From positions 67,716,025 to 67,780,024 of the forward strand of contig OY821519.1 in the NCBI GenBank assembly GCA_963682025.1: a DNA stretch of 64,000 bases, read 5' to 3'. The DNA comes from Cordilura impudica. Its lineage: Eukaryota > Arthropoda > Insecta > Diptera > Scathophagidae. Below the pieces are notes generated by a model. The model did no database searches and had not been told where the DNA came from. It worked only from the letters and a program-made list of their open reading frames with translations. Of this stretch, positions 1 to 10,740 are shown in pieces. Position 1 is the first letter of the stretch. Each line of letters begins with the position of its first letter. Made by a program: the position numbers and the translations under genes.

Positions 1-1190
1 GTAATGAGTATTTGTTTGTTTGTTTGTTTCTAGGAGGTAAGCTCCGTAACTGCTCATTTGATTTCAAAAAAGTTGGTTCTAATAATTAGAATGGTCCTTA
101 AGGATGGACAAAGGCTATAATTTTTTTGATATTTTTAGTCGGCGTGGCACCTCCCATATAAATTGAACTTTTAATATCATATATATTGAGTACTATGACA
201 GAGAGATCTTTGAAAATTCGTGTGATGCCATCCATTATTTATGTTAGTAGCCCTGCTGAAAATGGGCGGCATCGGATAGGTGGGCGTGGAATCTCTCATA
301 CAAACTAATAATTCAATATTATATATCTCGAAGACCATGAGAGAGACACCTCTGCAAATTTTTCTGAGTAGTCGGACACCTCCCATGGCACCTCCCATAC
401 ATAGTAAATATAAAATGTCAAATATCTGAAGTACTGTAATAGTGAGAGCCTTGGGACTTTGCATGAACCCATAAGTTATTCATGTAATTAGTCGAACAAA
501 AAACGGGCGTGCTTGAAGCAGTGGGGGTGGCGCCGCCCATACAAAGTAAGTATAGAAAATCATGTAACTGGGAAATATAAAAGGAAAAGCTTTGACACCT
601 TGCACGAGCCCATCAGATACTAATGTGTACAGTCGGACAAAAAATTGCCGGCCAATGGGCGTGGAACTCTCCATACAAAAAATATCGTATTCGTTTATCT
701 GGAGTACTGCAGTAGTGAGAGCCTTGGGACATTGTGTGGGCCCATAATTTATTCATATGATAAGTAAAAAAAAAATGGGCGTGATCGGAGTAGTGGGCGT
801 GGTGCCATCAGATATTAATGTGAGTAGTCCGATTAAAATTTTGCGGGATGGTATATGAAGTATTTCATAACAGACAGTCAATTTTAGTAGTCATGGAAAA
901 TATAGGTGGAATCGCCAATTCAAAAACCGCAAAAAATTAAAAATCGCCAAAAATCAAAAATCGCCAAAACCGAAAATCGCGAATAATAAAAATCGCTAAA
1001 ACCAAAAATATCCAACATCAAAAATGGGCAAAATAAAAAATTGCTAACATGAAAAATTGGCAAATTATATTCAAAATATACGGCCAAAAGTAAAGTGTTG
1101 CCAGATTTAATGCGGAAAATGGTTTGCTCTTTATTGTGGTGCCGAAAAAAAAATAAAAAATATTTGTTTGTTAGATTTGTAGTCATTTAT
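1..1190 (+). mobile_element. Non-autonomous Helitron, family A, left end outside the window
   Basis: The first 70 bases carry the sequence that follows the Helitron start elsewhere in this window (TTTGTTTGTTTGT, then an AGGAGGTAA..CTCCGTAACT block). The TC start itself lies off the left edge. A degenerate unit then recurs about every 100-145 bp (near 145, 283, 385, 522, 655 and 800), built on GTGGGCGTGGC followed by a CCTCCCATACAAA-like block and a GAGTACTGTAATAGTGAGAG-like block. A short-period array follows at 900-1075. The same modules occur at 12.6-13.1, 49.7-51.6 and 51.7-53.1 kb. No Rep/helicase ORF is present. The Helitron assignment rests on complete copies elsewhere in the window. 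Confidence 0.7.
900..1075. repeat. Short-period array of CAAAAATCGCC-like units in Helitron A
   Basis: About fifteen imperfect units of roughly 10-12 bp (AAAATCGCCAAAA and variants) lie directly downstream of the long subrepeats. The same array occurs at about 50815-50950 on this strand, and as its complement at 51670-51990 and 12640-12690. It is therefore a standard Helitron A module rather than a chance microsatellite. Confidence 0.75.
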
Positions 1191-1236
1191 ATTGCAGACA
1201 TATTGCAATTAATACTGTGATTAATATGCAAATTTT

Positions 1237-1680
1237 AATTTTGTTTCAATACTGCGTGGTGGAGAAGAAGAAAGCATATATTTCAAAAATTCATAGCTAC
1301 ACTGTATTCTTAATCGGACCGGTTTCTGGTATTTCAACTTTCGTCAGCGATTTATTGAACATTGTGATAATTGTTATGTTATAATTGAATAGAATGTTTC
1401 TATATGAAATTTTTCTACTTAGGGCGGCCGTGAGGTTTGAACCCTGAACCTTCACATCCACCCGTACTTGCACTTCTTGGTCAGCGCTTTAACACTCCCA
1501 CCTAAAGTCAGGCCTACGAGCAGTGTGGTTAGAATTAGTTTTCATACCATACAGCTTTTACTTCGTATTAATTATAACATAAAAATGCCAGAAACCGGTC
1601 CGATTTAGAATACAGTGTAGTTATGAATTTTATAATATAAGCTTTCTTCTTCCCTACCACGCACCATTGAAACAGAAAAT
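1237..1680. repeat. About 100-bp inverted repeats around a 235-bp tRNA-like core
   Basis: The arm at about 1237-1345 (with GAAACCGG..CCGATTAAG-type sequence, CTACACTGTATTC and GAAGAAGAAAG) is the reverse complement of 1580-1680 with few mismatches. The interval holds the tRNA-like sequence at 1425-1520. This could be a MITE-like hairpin that captured a SINE, or two opposed copies of one segment flanking it. Nothing here is coding. Confidence 0.7.
1425..1520 (-). mobile_element. tRNA-like SINE-related segment
   Basis: Read on the minus strand it has GGTTCAAACCTCACGG, a good fit to an RNA polymerase III B box (GGTTCRANNCC). About 60 bases upstream is a tRNA-5'-like TAGGTGGGAGTGTTAAAGCG stretch that could serve as an A box. 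The downstream AAGTAGAAAAATTTC tail and its context recur at 12415-12535 in the other orientation. The resemblance to a tRNA is seen directly. SINE identity is inferred. Confidence 0.5.
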
Positions 1681-1780
1681 ATTGTATATCAGAAAGCATA
1701 AAAATAAAAAAAAAATATAAAATAAATATTTTAATTGCACAATAAAAACTTCGTAGGAAAAATTGGTTATGAAATAAGAC

Positions 1781-2834
1781 ATGTTAATAAGTCTCGGTTA
1801 GTCGGTACGAAGCGCGAAGCGGCATACCAGTTAGTTTATAAAAAGGATTGTATATACAAAACAGCTTTCATAAATTACGAGTAGCTTCATTTCATCACAA
1901 AAGTTAATAGTAAGAATGTTTCAAGTCTTTTCAAATGAGACCTTGACTAAAAGTATAGATCAATAAAATTTTGCAGAAAACGGAATTTTCCCAGATCGCG
2001 TCCTTGAATTTTTTTATTACCTTTTACACGGATATATTTCAGAAAACCTTAGAGCTAGAACTCAAATGTTAGTTAATTAACTATCTCATATTTAAGCATT
2101 TTATTTATTTTTTAACTTCAAAGATGGTGAGGCCGATTCTAAGTAAATGTTCCATAACTCTTTCTTTTCAAATTTAAATTTATACTATCTTCGAACTTGT
2201 AAGAGACTTCAGCAAATGACGTTAGTAATGTACCATTTATGACCATGTAGCACCTAGTACTGTTTATTAAATTCACTCTAAACTTTAATATTTTCGTCAA
2301 CACAATAATATGTTCCTGGATTAACAGTTTTCTTAATTGTTTAATAATATTTAGGGCCATTATTACAACTTGCCAATAGCTAAACTTAGGATGATATCGG
2401 GCAAATTATTAGTTTTTCGTTATTACATCTTTACCTTAAGCTAAAAGTGACCGATAAGCTAAAGGGAAGATATTGTTGCCATTAGCTTTTAACGTGAGGT
2501 TTATGTATTTAATATTGCCACATTTTCTGACCTATGAAGAAGGAATTCACATCAATTTAGTTTTGGAAATAAATTTATTTACATATTCTTATATATATGC
2601 TTGTATATATTAAAAAAGTTTTATTATACAGTTACAACAATTATGCAACTTATAATAAAGGTTTTTGGTTTTTATTCTAGTGTTTTTATTGCTTATTTGC
2701 GAACAAGTGAAGGAACGTTGCCACTACGTATTTCGATAAAGCAATTCATTTGGTCAAAAGTAATCGGTGTTTCCTTTGGTGTTGCCGCAATATCAAAAAT
2801 ATTAATTTTATTTTACTGGGAAGTTGTAATAATG
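1781..2834. other. No recognisable gene; flank of the first LINE
   Basis: AT-rich sequence with only short ORFs on either strand (the longest about 90 codons at 2601-2879), none showing a family motif. Bases 2821-2834 form the left copy of the LINE target duplication, so most of this stretch is the pre-insertion sequence. The 92-codon ORF itself runs into the LINE, which argues against it being a gene. Confidence 0.6.
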
Positions 2835-5800
2835 AAAAAAAAAACAGTTAAACGTAATTTTATTGCTCACTTTAGTTAAAGTTACCTTTAACTAACATTT
2901 ACTTAATAGGCCCGTTAGTACACTTGTCCGTGAATATCAATACAAAGAAAATCCAAGAAATGCTGTTCATCTTCCGCTAAGAAATTTAAATGCTCCAAGA
3001 AACTAACTACTCTTCATGATAACCAAATATCTATAATTTACCAAAATGTTCGTGGCATTAACACAAAAATAACGTCTCTGTTTAAACACAGCTTTGATTT
3101 CTCTCATCATGTTATTGTTCTTACTGAAACCTGGTTAAAAAGAAATGTCTTCAACGCTGAGATATTATGTAATAAATTTCATATTTACAGACTTGACAGA
3201 GAAACTAAAACAATTGGTGGTGGTGTTCTAATTGCTGTCTCCTGTCAACTATCATCTGAAGAAATACGTCTTGATTCTTTACCGAATATTGAAATTATTG
3301 GTGTTATGTTAAAACTAAATCAAAAAAAAGTTTTTATTACTTGCTCCTACATACCTCCTGATTTTGATCAATCGATTTATAATGAACATTTTGAATCAAT
3401 AAAATCAGTTGTAACAAAAGCCAACCCTGAAGATTCTATACTTGTTTTTGGAGACTTTAATCTGCCGTTAATATCATGGACATTTTTAATTGATTCTTTT
3501 TACTACACTCCTACGGTGTCAAATGAAGATAACGGTAATTTCATAAATAATTTATCGGACTTGGGTCTTTTTCAAATTAATGGTGTTCATAATGATCATG
3601 AAAGGATTTTAGACTTAATTTATGTTAATGAGCCAATAAACTACTCTTTATCTCGCGCAGATCCTGTTACTTTACCAGAAGATCGTTACCATCCTACCAT
3701 TGAAATAAACTTGAATTTGCCATTTGTTTCAAAGTGCAAATCAAATAACTTAAAAGTTTTTTGTTTCATAAGAGCAAATTACAACGATTTAAATTATTAC
3801 TTCAGTAATAGATTGGCTCCAATTGTTTTCTATTACATCTGGTTCTCCCACATCAATCGATACAACGATCAAGTTATTCTACGAAACTGATCTATTTTAT
3901 ATGAATGAATGTATCCCGAAGTTTACTGTTTTTAACCACTCTGGCCCTCCTTGGAGCACAAAACAATTGTCGAGTCTTAAAAACTAAAAAAATAAACGGC
4001 ACAAAAAATATAAAGTGTCTGGTCTTTTATCTGATTATACGAAATATTCAGTTACACGTGCAGAGTATAATATTCTAAATACAAAACTTTATAAGAATTA
4101 CATGGAAACTATGAAAATAAATTTGAAGAGAGATCCAAAATCATTTTATAAATTTGTAAACTCTAAAAGGAAATCTACTGGATATCCAACTGAAATGAAG
4201 TATCTTAATCGTGAATCCCGTGATGATGTAGTTATTAGCGATATGTTTGCTGATTTTTTTAGCACAACTTACTCTGATGTTCAATATGACATTTCAAACA
4301 TATATCCATTTCCAGTTATGGAACATCAATCAATTTCATTTCCTTTTATAAAGACTTCGGATATCAAAAATAACTTAAAAACATTCAAGAATTCAACTAA
4401 CGGAGGACCTGACGGTATTCCTAGCTGCATTTTAATCAACTGCGCCCAAACTTTGGCTGTTTCATTATGCATTTTATTTAATTCATCCATTAAACATGGG
4501 TATTTTCCTACATTATGGAAAGATTCATATATTATTCCTTTATTTAAATCTGGAAACAAACCGAATGTAGCTAACTATAGAGGAATAGCTAGGCTTTGTG
4601 CTATTCCCAAACTATTTAAAAAATGTTTAACGGATAATCTCTGTCATCAGGTTTCTTCTATAATATCACACTCACAACATGGTTTTCGTAAGGAGTGCTC
4701 TATTTCAACTAATATTTTACAACTTACAACTTTGGTAAATCGGGGTTTCGTCAATGAGCTACATACCGACGTTATTTATACTGACTTCAGTAAAGCTTTC
4801 GATAAAGTAAATCATGACCTTTTACTCAAAAAATTATATTTGATGGGCTTTACAGCAAACAGCATAAGCTTGATAAAATCTTACTTGATCAACAGAAATC
4901 AACGCGTTTATTTTAATAATACTGCTTCAAAGAATATTATAGTTAAATCTGGTGTGCCTTAAGGAAGTCATCTTGGACCAATTTTATTTACTCTTTTTAT
5001 AAATGATCTACCAAGTATAATAAAAGCCTCAAATGTTCTTATTTATGCTGATGATGTCAAGATTTTCTTAAGCTATAAGAATTATTGTGAACAAATTCAC
5101 CTACAACATGATCTAAATAATTTTTATAGATGGTGACACATAAATTTAATGGAATTAAATTTAAAAAAATGCAAACACATGCACTTTACTAGAAAATTAG
5201 GTGAATTTGGTTGTTACAAATTTGGAGATTACCAGTTGGAGCAAGTAAATAAAATCCTGGATCTGGGTGTTCTTTTAGATGCCAAATTAGAGTTTGTTCA
5301 ACACATTTCGATGATAATTATTAAAGCACGTGGTGTACTGGTCTTCATTAAAAGATGGGCAAAGGAATTCAATGACCCTACAGTTACCAAACAACTATAC
5401 ATCTCCCTAGTAAGACCAATTTTAGAATTCGGGTCTGTTATTTGGGATCCACTATCTAATATTCGCAGTGCCAAAATTGAATCGGTCCAGAAGCAATTTC
5501 TCCTTTTCTGCTTAAGACGTTCTTATCCAAGTTTTGTCAATCAAAAACAATTAGACTTTCTCAAATTAAACTGCCGTCTTTAAAAAGCCGAAGAACAATG
5601 CTTAATGTTGTGATTTATTTAACTTAATTCGAGGCGATATATGCTCAAACTTTCTTATGTTTATCCCAATCTGTCGTCAAAAGTTTGCTGATCCATTTAG
5701 AAGAATTTGCCATGATTTCAATGATCTATACAATTTAATTGATTTTTCTTTAAATGATGATATTATTAAACGCAATATTATATTATTTTTAAATACATGA

Positions 5801-5910
5801 TCTCAAATTTTTGATTTAAGGATTTGTATATATTATATTTTTTTTTCTCTGTATTATACTTAACAGTCTGTAAGGTTTTACCATAGACTTAATAAATAAA
5901 TAAAAAAAAA
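2835..5910 (+). mobile_element. Jockey/CR1-superfamily LINE with precise boundaries
   Basis: The 14-bp sequence AAGTTGTAATAATG flanks the element at 2821-2834 and 5911-5924, so the insertion is about 3.08 kb. The 3' end is AATAAATAAATAAAAAAAAAA, a normal poly(A)-type LINE tail. Inside is one ORF2-like reading (endonuclease, linker, reverse transcriptase, C-terminal region). No gag ORF1 is visible, so the copy is 5'-truncated or belongs to an ORF1-less arrangement. The perfect target duplication and few lesions suggest a young copy. Confidence 0.85.
2934..5583 (+). pseudogene. LINE ORF2: endonuclease plus reverse transcriptase, broken
   Basis: The frame open from 2934 to 3890 encodes an apurinic-type EEP endonuclease: IIYQNVRGI near the start, LTETWL, and VFGDFNLPLISW. 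A frameshift near 3830-3876 moves the reading to the frame that carries the linker, the RT and the C-terminal region to 5583. RT landmarks are GGPDGIPS, IYTDFSKAFDKVNHDLL, SGVP(stop)GSHLGPILFTLF, and YADD encoded at 5044-5055. Nonsense codons lie at 3985-3987, 4960-4962 (a CAA-to-TAA type change in the conserved PQG) and 5134-5136. The protein would nick the target and prime reverse transcription. Motif style fits the Jockey/CR1 superfamily; the exact clade is not resolved. With one frameshift and three stops it cannot make a full-length enzyme. Confidence 0.85.
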
Positions 5911-5924
5911 AAGTTGTAATAATG

Positions 5925-6834
5925 GACCTTAGTTGAATTATTTTAAATGTCGTATAATAGGGGACTGGTGTACATTTATAGCAAAACCATGTGAGTCGGT
6001 GAATGATAAAAAGGGTGAGTTAGTTGTTTATTATGCAATAAAAAAAATTAAACAAAGGATATAAAACAATTCAGATAGACAGAGTCACACAACGTTGTCT
6101 GGCACACATACTAAAAGATGTTTACCATAAATGGTGTATTCATGTGTGGTTTTAAGTACCCAACAAAATTACACTTAAAGCAATTTAGTTCAACATCAAT
6201 TTGAATTTCTGAATAAAACACAAGTAAAAAAATGTATTTATATATGTATGTCACATTTCCAAGTTTTTCATTTCATTAAAGATGGAGATACTTCACATTT
6301 CAGAGAGATGGATCCATTCATTAAAGAAAAAGAGAATAAGTATGAAATATAAAGCGGTCTATGCGACTCAGAAATGAAAAAGCTAATATCAGATGCTAGT
6401 TTCATATGATGCCTGGGTCCAGAAATGGATGGATCGTGATCATGATCATAAAATTTATTTCTCAGAAATACACATAAACGAAATTTAAGTAAAATTTATG
6501 CTGAATTTTCGTCTTTGGGTAATGTGTAATTTAGAGTATTTCTAACTATAATCATTTGAGATATTTTCATGAGGCTTGGACTACACATGCTTTTATATTC
6601 ACCTATTTAAATAGGGTTCATACTTGTGTCAGTTAAAGAACACATACTAAATTTCATCCAATATTTATACTTGCTGTTTGATTACAAGATGAAATGCAGA
6701 TGGAGAGACATCGCTAAATCGACTCAGAAAAACGTTCAATGTAATAAAAGCTGCATTTAGGCTAAGTAGACAAAGATATCAGCACAAACTCTATATAGAC
6801 GTATTACTCGACCCTAGATAAGAAAGTTAGAACA
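5925..6834. other. Unassigned, with a decayed mini-me-like core near 6690-6800
   Basis: No ORF of note. At about 6700-6735 the sequence GACATCGCTAAATCGACTCA, followed 60-70 bases later by AGATATCAGCACAAACTC, matches the conserved 3' core of the mini-me/DINE-1-like copies at 40.1 and 41.8 kb, but the microsatellite is gone. The rest is unrecognised. Confidence 0.4.
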
Positions 6835-7452
6835 ACAGTTAAAAATGTTATTTTTTTACCGGTCACACCAGTGTACTAAGGGCAAACATAAGTTTGTCTT
6901 TCCATTTATAATAATTAAAAAAAGTGATATCTGTTTTAACAATGTTCTTGAGGAGAGCGAGGAACACTAACTTATTCATTAGATGTAAAAGTATGAATTA
7001 TGAATCGATCGGTTTAGTACAATATCTGGTAAGAATTAATCCTACTACATATTGATGTTGAAAATTGAAATCATTATTATAAAGGGTGCGCCATCCATTT
7101 TTTTTTTTCAACTAGTGCTTATTTCATAAATGGTATCATCAGTTAAAAATGTTATTTTTTTACCGGTCACACCAGTGTATTAAGGGCAAACATAAGTTTG
7201 TCTTTCCGTTTATAATAATTTAAAAAAAAAATATGGACCCTATAAAATATATCGAGGGTTGATATTCAAAAAGTGATATCTGCTTTAACAATGTTCTTGA
7301 GGAAAGCGAGGAACACTAACTTATTCATTAGATGTAAAAGTATGAATCGATCGGTTAATACAATATCTGGTAAGAATTAATCCTACTATTGATGTTGAAA
7401 ATTAAAATCATTATTATAAAGGGTGCGCCATCCAACCTTTTTTTTCAACTAG
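6835..7452. repeat. Tandem duplication, about 310-bp unit, ending inside a transposon end
   Basis: Copy 1 (about 6835-7139) and copy 2 (about 7140-7452) are nearly identical from CAGTTAAAAATGTTATTTTT through AAAGGGTGCGCCATCCA and on to TTTCAACTAGTGCTTATTTC. Copy 2 has a ~50-bp insertion-like segment near 7225-7275. Both copies end with the first ~45 bp of the Tc1/mariner element that starts at 7419. The duplication therefore included flank plus transposon terminus. Confidence 0.85.
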
Positions 7453-8681
7453 TGCTTATTTCATGAATGGTAATTAGTTTTGTCCTTCCGCTGAACGAAT
7501 ATGGTTGTGCGTACGCTTGAACAATGCTGGGAAATATTGCGACATTACTTTGAAAATCATGGTAATGTTGCAGAATGTGTGCGAAAATTGCGTACGGATT
7601 TTGGAAGAAGAGAAGTACCGTCAGCGCCGTATGTTCGTTATCTTGTGAAAAAAGTGAAAGAAACTGGCATACTCATCGATAGCCCAAAGCGTGAAAAGCC
7701 AAAAACAGTGCGTACACCCGAAAATATTGCTGCTGTGGCAGAAAGTGTGCGTGAAGCGCCATCAACATCAATTCACCGTCGTTCTCAAGAATAGAACATT
7801 TCAGAGGCATCATTGAGACGAATTTTGCATAAAGACCTTGGTATGACGCCACACAAAGTCCAATTAGTACAGGAGTTGAAGCCAACTGACCATCTAATGC
7901 ATTTTCGCTTCCCTAAGTGGGCCTGCGATCGACTTACAGAAGTTGCCGATTTTGCCAAAAAAATCATCATTTCAGATGAAGCTCATTTTGATCTTGGCGG
8001 GTATGTAAGCAAGCAAAATTGTCGCATTTGGGCCACAGAAAACCCGCACGCATACATTGAAAAGCCGATACACCCAAAACGAGTCACTGTTTGGTGCGGA
8101 TTTTGGTCTAGAAGCATAATTGGGCAATTTTTCTTCGATAATGAGCAAGGCAGTTACAGTCAATGGCGATCGTTATCGGGCCATGTTGAACGAATTTTTG
8201 TTCACAAAAATTGAAGAGGAGGATTTTGGCAGCATTTGGTTTCAACAGGACGGCGCTACGTGCCACACAGCCGAAGCTACACTCGATGTTTTGCGCCCTG
8301 TTTTTGAAGATCGCATTATCAGCCGCAGAGCTGATGTAGTTTGGCCACCTCGGAGCTGCGATTTGACACCGTTGGACTATTATTTGTGGGGTGACCTCAC
8401 AGATAAGTGTTACGCCAACAAGCAAGAGACAATTGGCGCTTTAAAGGACAATATTCGTGAATCCGTTGGTGAAATACAGCTACATACAATCGATAATGTG
8501 CTTAAAAATTGGACCGATCGTGTAGGCTACTGCATGGCCAGCCGAGGCAGCCATTTGAATGAAGTTATTTTCCAATATTAACCGGAAGGATTGTGCTTTT
8601 AAATAAAAAAAGAAATTTGAGATAATATTCAGCAGTTTTTTTTTATGGCATTAAAAAAAAAAAGTTATTTGGCGAACCCTT
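7419..8681 (+). mobile_element. Tc1/mariner-superfamily transposon, full length
   Basis: The left end AAGGGTGCGCCA and the right end TGGCGAACCCTT form short terminal inverted repeats (consensus AAGGGTKCGCCA). Both are bordered by the TA dinucleotide typical of the IS630-Tc1-mariner superfamily (7417-7418 and 8682-8683). The 1.26-kb length fits a single-gene element of this kind. The transposase inside is broken, so this copy is defective. Confidence 0.85.
7501..8581 (+). pseudogene. Tc1/mariner-type transposase, broken
   Basis: The reading starts at the ATG at 7501 with an N-terminal helix-turn-helix region (NVAECVRKLRTDFGRREVP). A TAG at 7792-7794 interrupts it, and it resumes in frame with NISEASLRRILHKDLGMTP. 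The first catalytic Asp is in IISDEAHFDLGG (codon 7975-7977). A frameshift near 8135-8160 follows. The second Asp is in WFQQDGATCHTAEATL (8249-8251) and the third in SCDLTPLDYYLWG (8360-8362). I count 36 residues between the second and third Asp, or 41 if the Asp of PLDYY is used. This differs from the DD34D of classical mariner. It ends with SRGSHLNEVIFQY at 8581. One nonsense codon and one frameshift inactivate it. Confidence 0.85.
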
Positions 8682-8926
8682 TAGTTAACAGTAATCCCAG
8701 AAAATAGTTTAAAACCATACATAAATTATATTGTAAATTGCAGATAGCACTTTTTGAATATAAAGCTTCGATGTATAATCGCCATCGTTATAGCAAACGG
8801 AGTTGATACAGCAATGTCTATCATCCGTCAGGGAAAATCACGATCACGCCCTTAATAGGCCAGCAGTGTTAAGCATTTTTTTAAAAAATATTCATAAGCA
8901 ACTCGGTTCAATAGGTCCCCTGATCA

Positions 8927-9698
8927 ATGAAAAATTTCCTAAGTAGAAAAATTTGGCTTGATGTTATGCTTTCCGATATGCAGAGGAAGATAGATAACTT
9001 GGCCTTAACGGCATTAAAATATGGCCTACGAATCAATACAGATAAGACGAAATGTATGATTGTTAAATCCAGAACTAACCAACCACCAATTTTTTTGCTG
9101 AACAACGCGCCAATTCAAAACGGTGATAACTTTTGCTACTTGGGTAGTAACACAACTACAGATGGCGGCGCTATCGGAAACGTAAATTCGCGTATACATA
9201 AGGCCAAAACTGCATATTACAATCTGCGAAATATATGGAAATCGAACGCCCACTCCCCCAAGACCAAATTTCACATATATAACGCCTGCGTTAAGCGTAT
9301 TCTGCTATATGGATCCGAAACCTGGTTGGTAAACGAAGTCATCAAGCACAATATACAAACTTTAACCAACAGATGCCTGCGAAACATATTAAGGATTTGG
9401 TGGCCTAGAGTAGTTACGAACGAACAGTTTCTCGAAATCGCCGATGAAGACGACATCAGTACTCAAATAAAGAAGAGAAAATATAAGAAAGCTTGGACAT
9501 ACACTAAGAAAACCATACAATAAAATTTGCCATGAAACACTTGAATGGAACGCTCAGGGTGCGAGGAAATCAGGACGAGCGATGACAACATGGAGACGTA
9601 CAAGACGTAAAGAAACTGGAAAATCATTCAACGAACTCACACATATCGCAGCAGACAGACAAAGATGGAGACTCTACGTACACAGCCTATGTTCCTGA
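8927..9698 (+). pseudogene. LINE ORF2 C-terminal fragment, RTE-like
   Basis: The translation lacks the RT active site. It begins in the region after the RT palm (LRINTDKTKCMIVKSR), continues with FCYLGSNTTTDGG and ILLYGSETWLV, then the C-terminal region. A frameshift near 9485-9495 splits the reading. In the second frame it continues LGHTLRKPYNKICHETLEWN and AADRQRWRLYVHSLCS, ending at TGA 9696-9698. The GSETW and WR..V..LC signatures are typical of RTE-like LINEs. It is a 5'-truncated dead copy whose 3' flank is AT-rich up to the Helitron at 9830. It could belong to a neighbouring clade with the same C-terminal fold. Confidence 0.75.
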
Positions 9699-9829
9699 TG
9701 GAATTTGCTGAAATATATATTTAATTTTTAAGATTTTTCCCAATTATTCCAAATTTTATATTATGCAAAGTATAATAAACAAATATGTCATCCGCGTAAT
9801 CACAATTAGTGATATCATTTTAAAAAAAT

Positions 9830-10181
9830 ACTAGCAGATTTCAGCGCCCGAAATTCGAGTGCAATTTCTAGGCAACTTTATTTTTCAACTTAGCCAATTC
9901 ACAAACCAACACTTTCACGGTTTATTATTATTGTGAATAAAGATAACAAACTCATTAGCAAGCACATTAACAAATTTAGTAAACCCCCACATAGCATACG
10001 TAAAATTTTATGTATGTGTAAGTAGCAATTTTAAATGCAATTTGCTACAAATAAAGGAAAATATTTAAAAATCTGTGAATCTGGTGAACAGCTAAAAAGA
10101 AATACCTTTCAAATAATATATGTTTGGTAAAAATCGGAAAAAGGGTAGAATAAAACATCGGTAACAAATGAAAATTATAGA
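9830..10181 (-). mobile_element. Short non-autonomous Helitron, family B
   Basis: The minus strand ends with a palindrome-like CTCGAATTTCGGGCG stem, a short spacer and CTAGT, the Helitron 3' signature of a hairpin followed by CTRR. The opposite end reads TCTATAATTTTCATT, with the TC start. Other copies lie at 10189-10690, 29348-29719 and 52536-52906, sharing the interior GGTATTT..AAACATATATTATTTG and GTAAATTGCATTTA modules. No coding capacity. Confidence 0.7.
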
Positions 10182-10188
10182 TTTCATA

Positions 10189-10690
10189 TCTATATAATTA
10201 TGGTGCAGTAGAATTAATAGGCAAGGTGATTTCTTGTGACCGATGTAATTTTGTCAGTTTTAATTGACCAAACATATCCCATTTCTTTTTAGCTGTCCTC
10301 CAGAATTAGAGATACGCATCGTTTGGAACATTTTTTTTAAGTAATGCTTATTTAAAGTTACTACTAACACATACATAAAATTATACAATGCTGCGTGTTT
10401 ATTATATTTGTTAATGTGTTTTCAAATATTGTATATGAAAGGCCCTGTGTTTAATTGAAAAACTTTTAAGACATAAACCAATATCGAAAATAATTGCCTA
10501 AAATTAGCATTACTCTAGGTGATATACAAAGTGGTTCAAATACCTGATATACAGTGTGTTCAACAAATATTTATAATGAAATAAATTTAATGAATTAAAT
10601 AGATTAATAGACATTGAAAGAAATAAGCTGAATGAAAAAATAAAATTTCCTAAGCTTTGCACTCGAATTTCGAGGGCTGGGCTCTGTTAA
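10189..10690 (+). mobile_element. Helitron family B copy
   Basis: Starts TCTATATAATTATGGTGCAG and shares CAAGGTGATTTCTTGTGACCG with the 5' end of the copy at 29.7 kb. The 3' hairpin CTCGAATTTCGAG lies at 10662-10674, followed by GGCTGGGCTCTG. The expected CTAG has decayed to TTAA. It abuts another element start at 10691. About 130 bases longer than the 29.3-kb copy. Confidence 0.65.
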
Positions 10691-10740
10691 TCTATATAAT
10701 TAAGGTGCAGTGGAATGAAAATAGAATATAGCTGTTTAAA
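10691..10740 (+). mobile_element. Second Helitron-B 5' end, directly head-to-tail
   Basis: TCTATATAATTAAGGTGCAG begins at the base after the previous copy and matches its start (10189) at 19 of 20 positions. Similarity fades by about 10740, so this is a truncated or diverged copy. Confidence 0.5.

Noticed and set aside
2601..2879. 92-codon ORF as a gene
   Set aside because: It crosses the LINE target duplication at 2821-2835 and ends inside the LINE, and it has no motif.
9830..9880. CTCGAAATTCGAG-like palindrome as a transcription-factor site
   Set aside because: It sits at a fixed distance from CTAG in all Helitron B copies, so it is the Helitron 3' hairpin.
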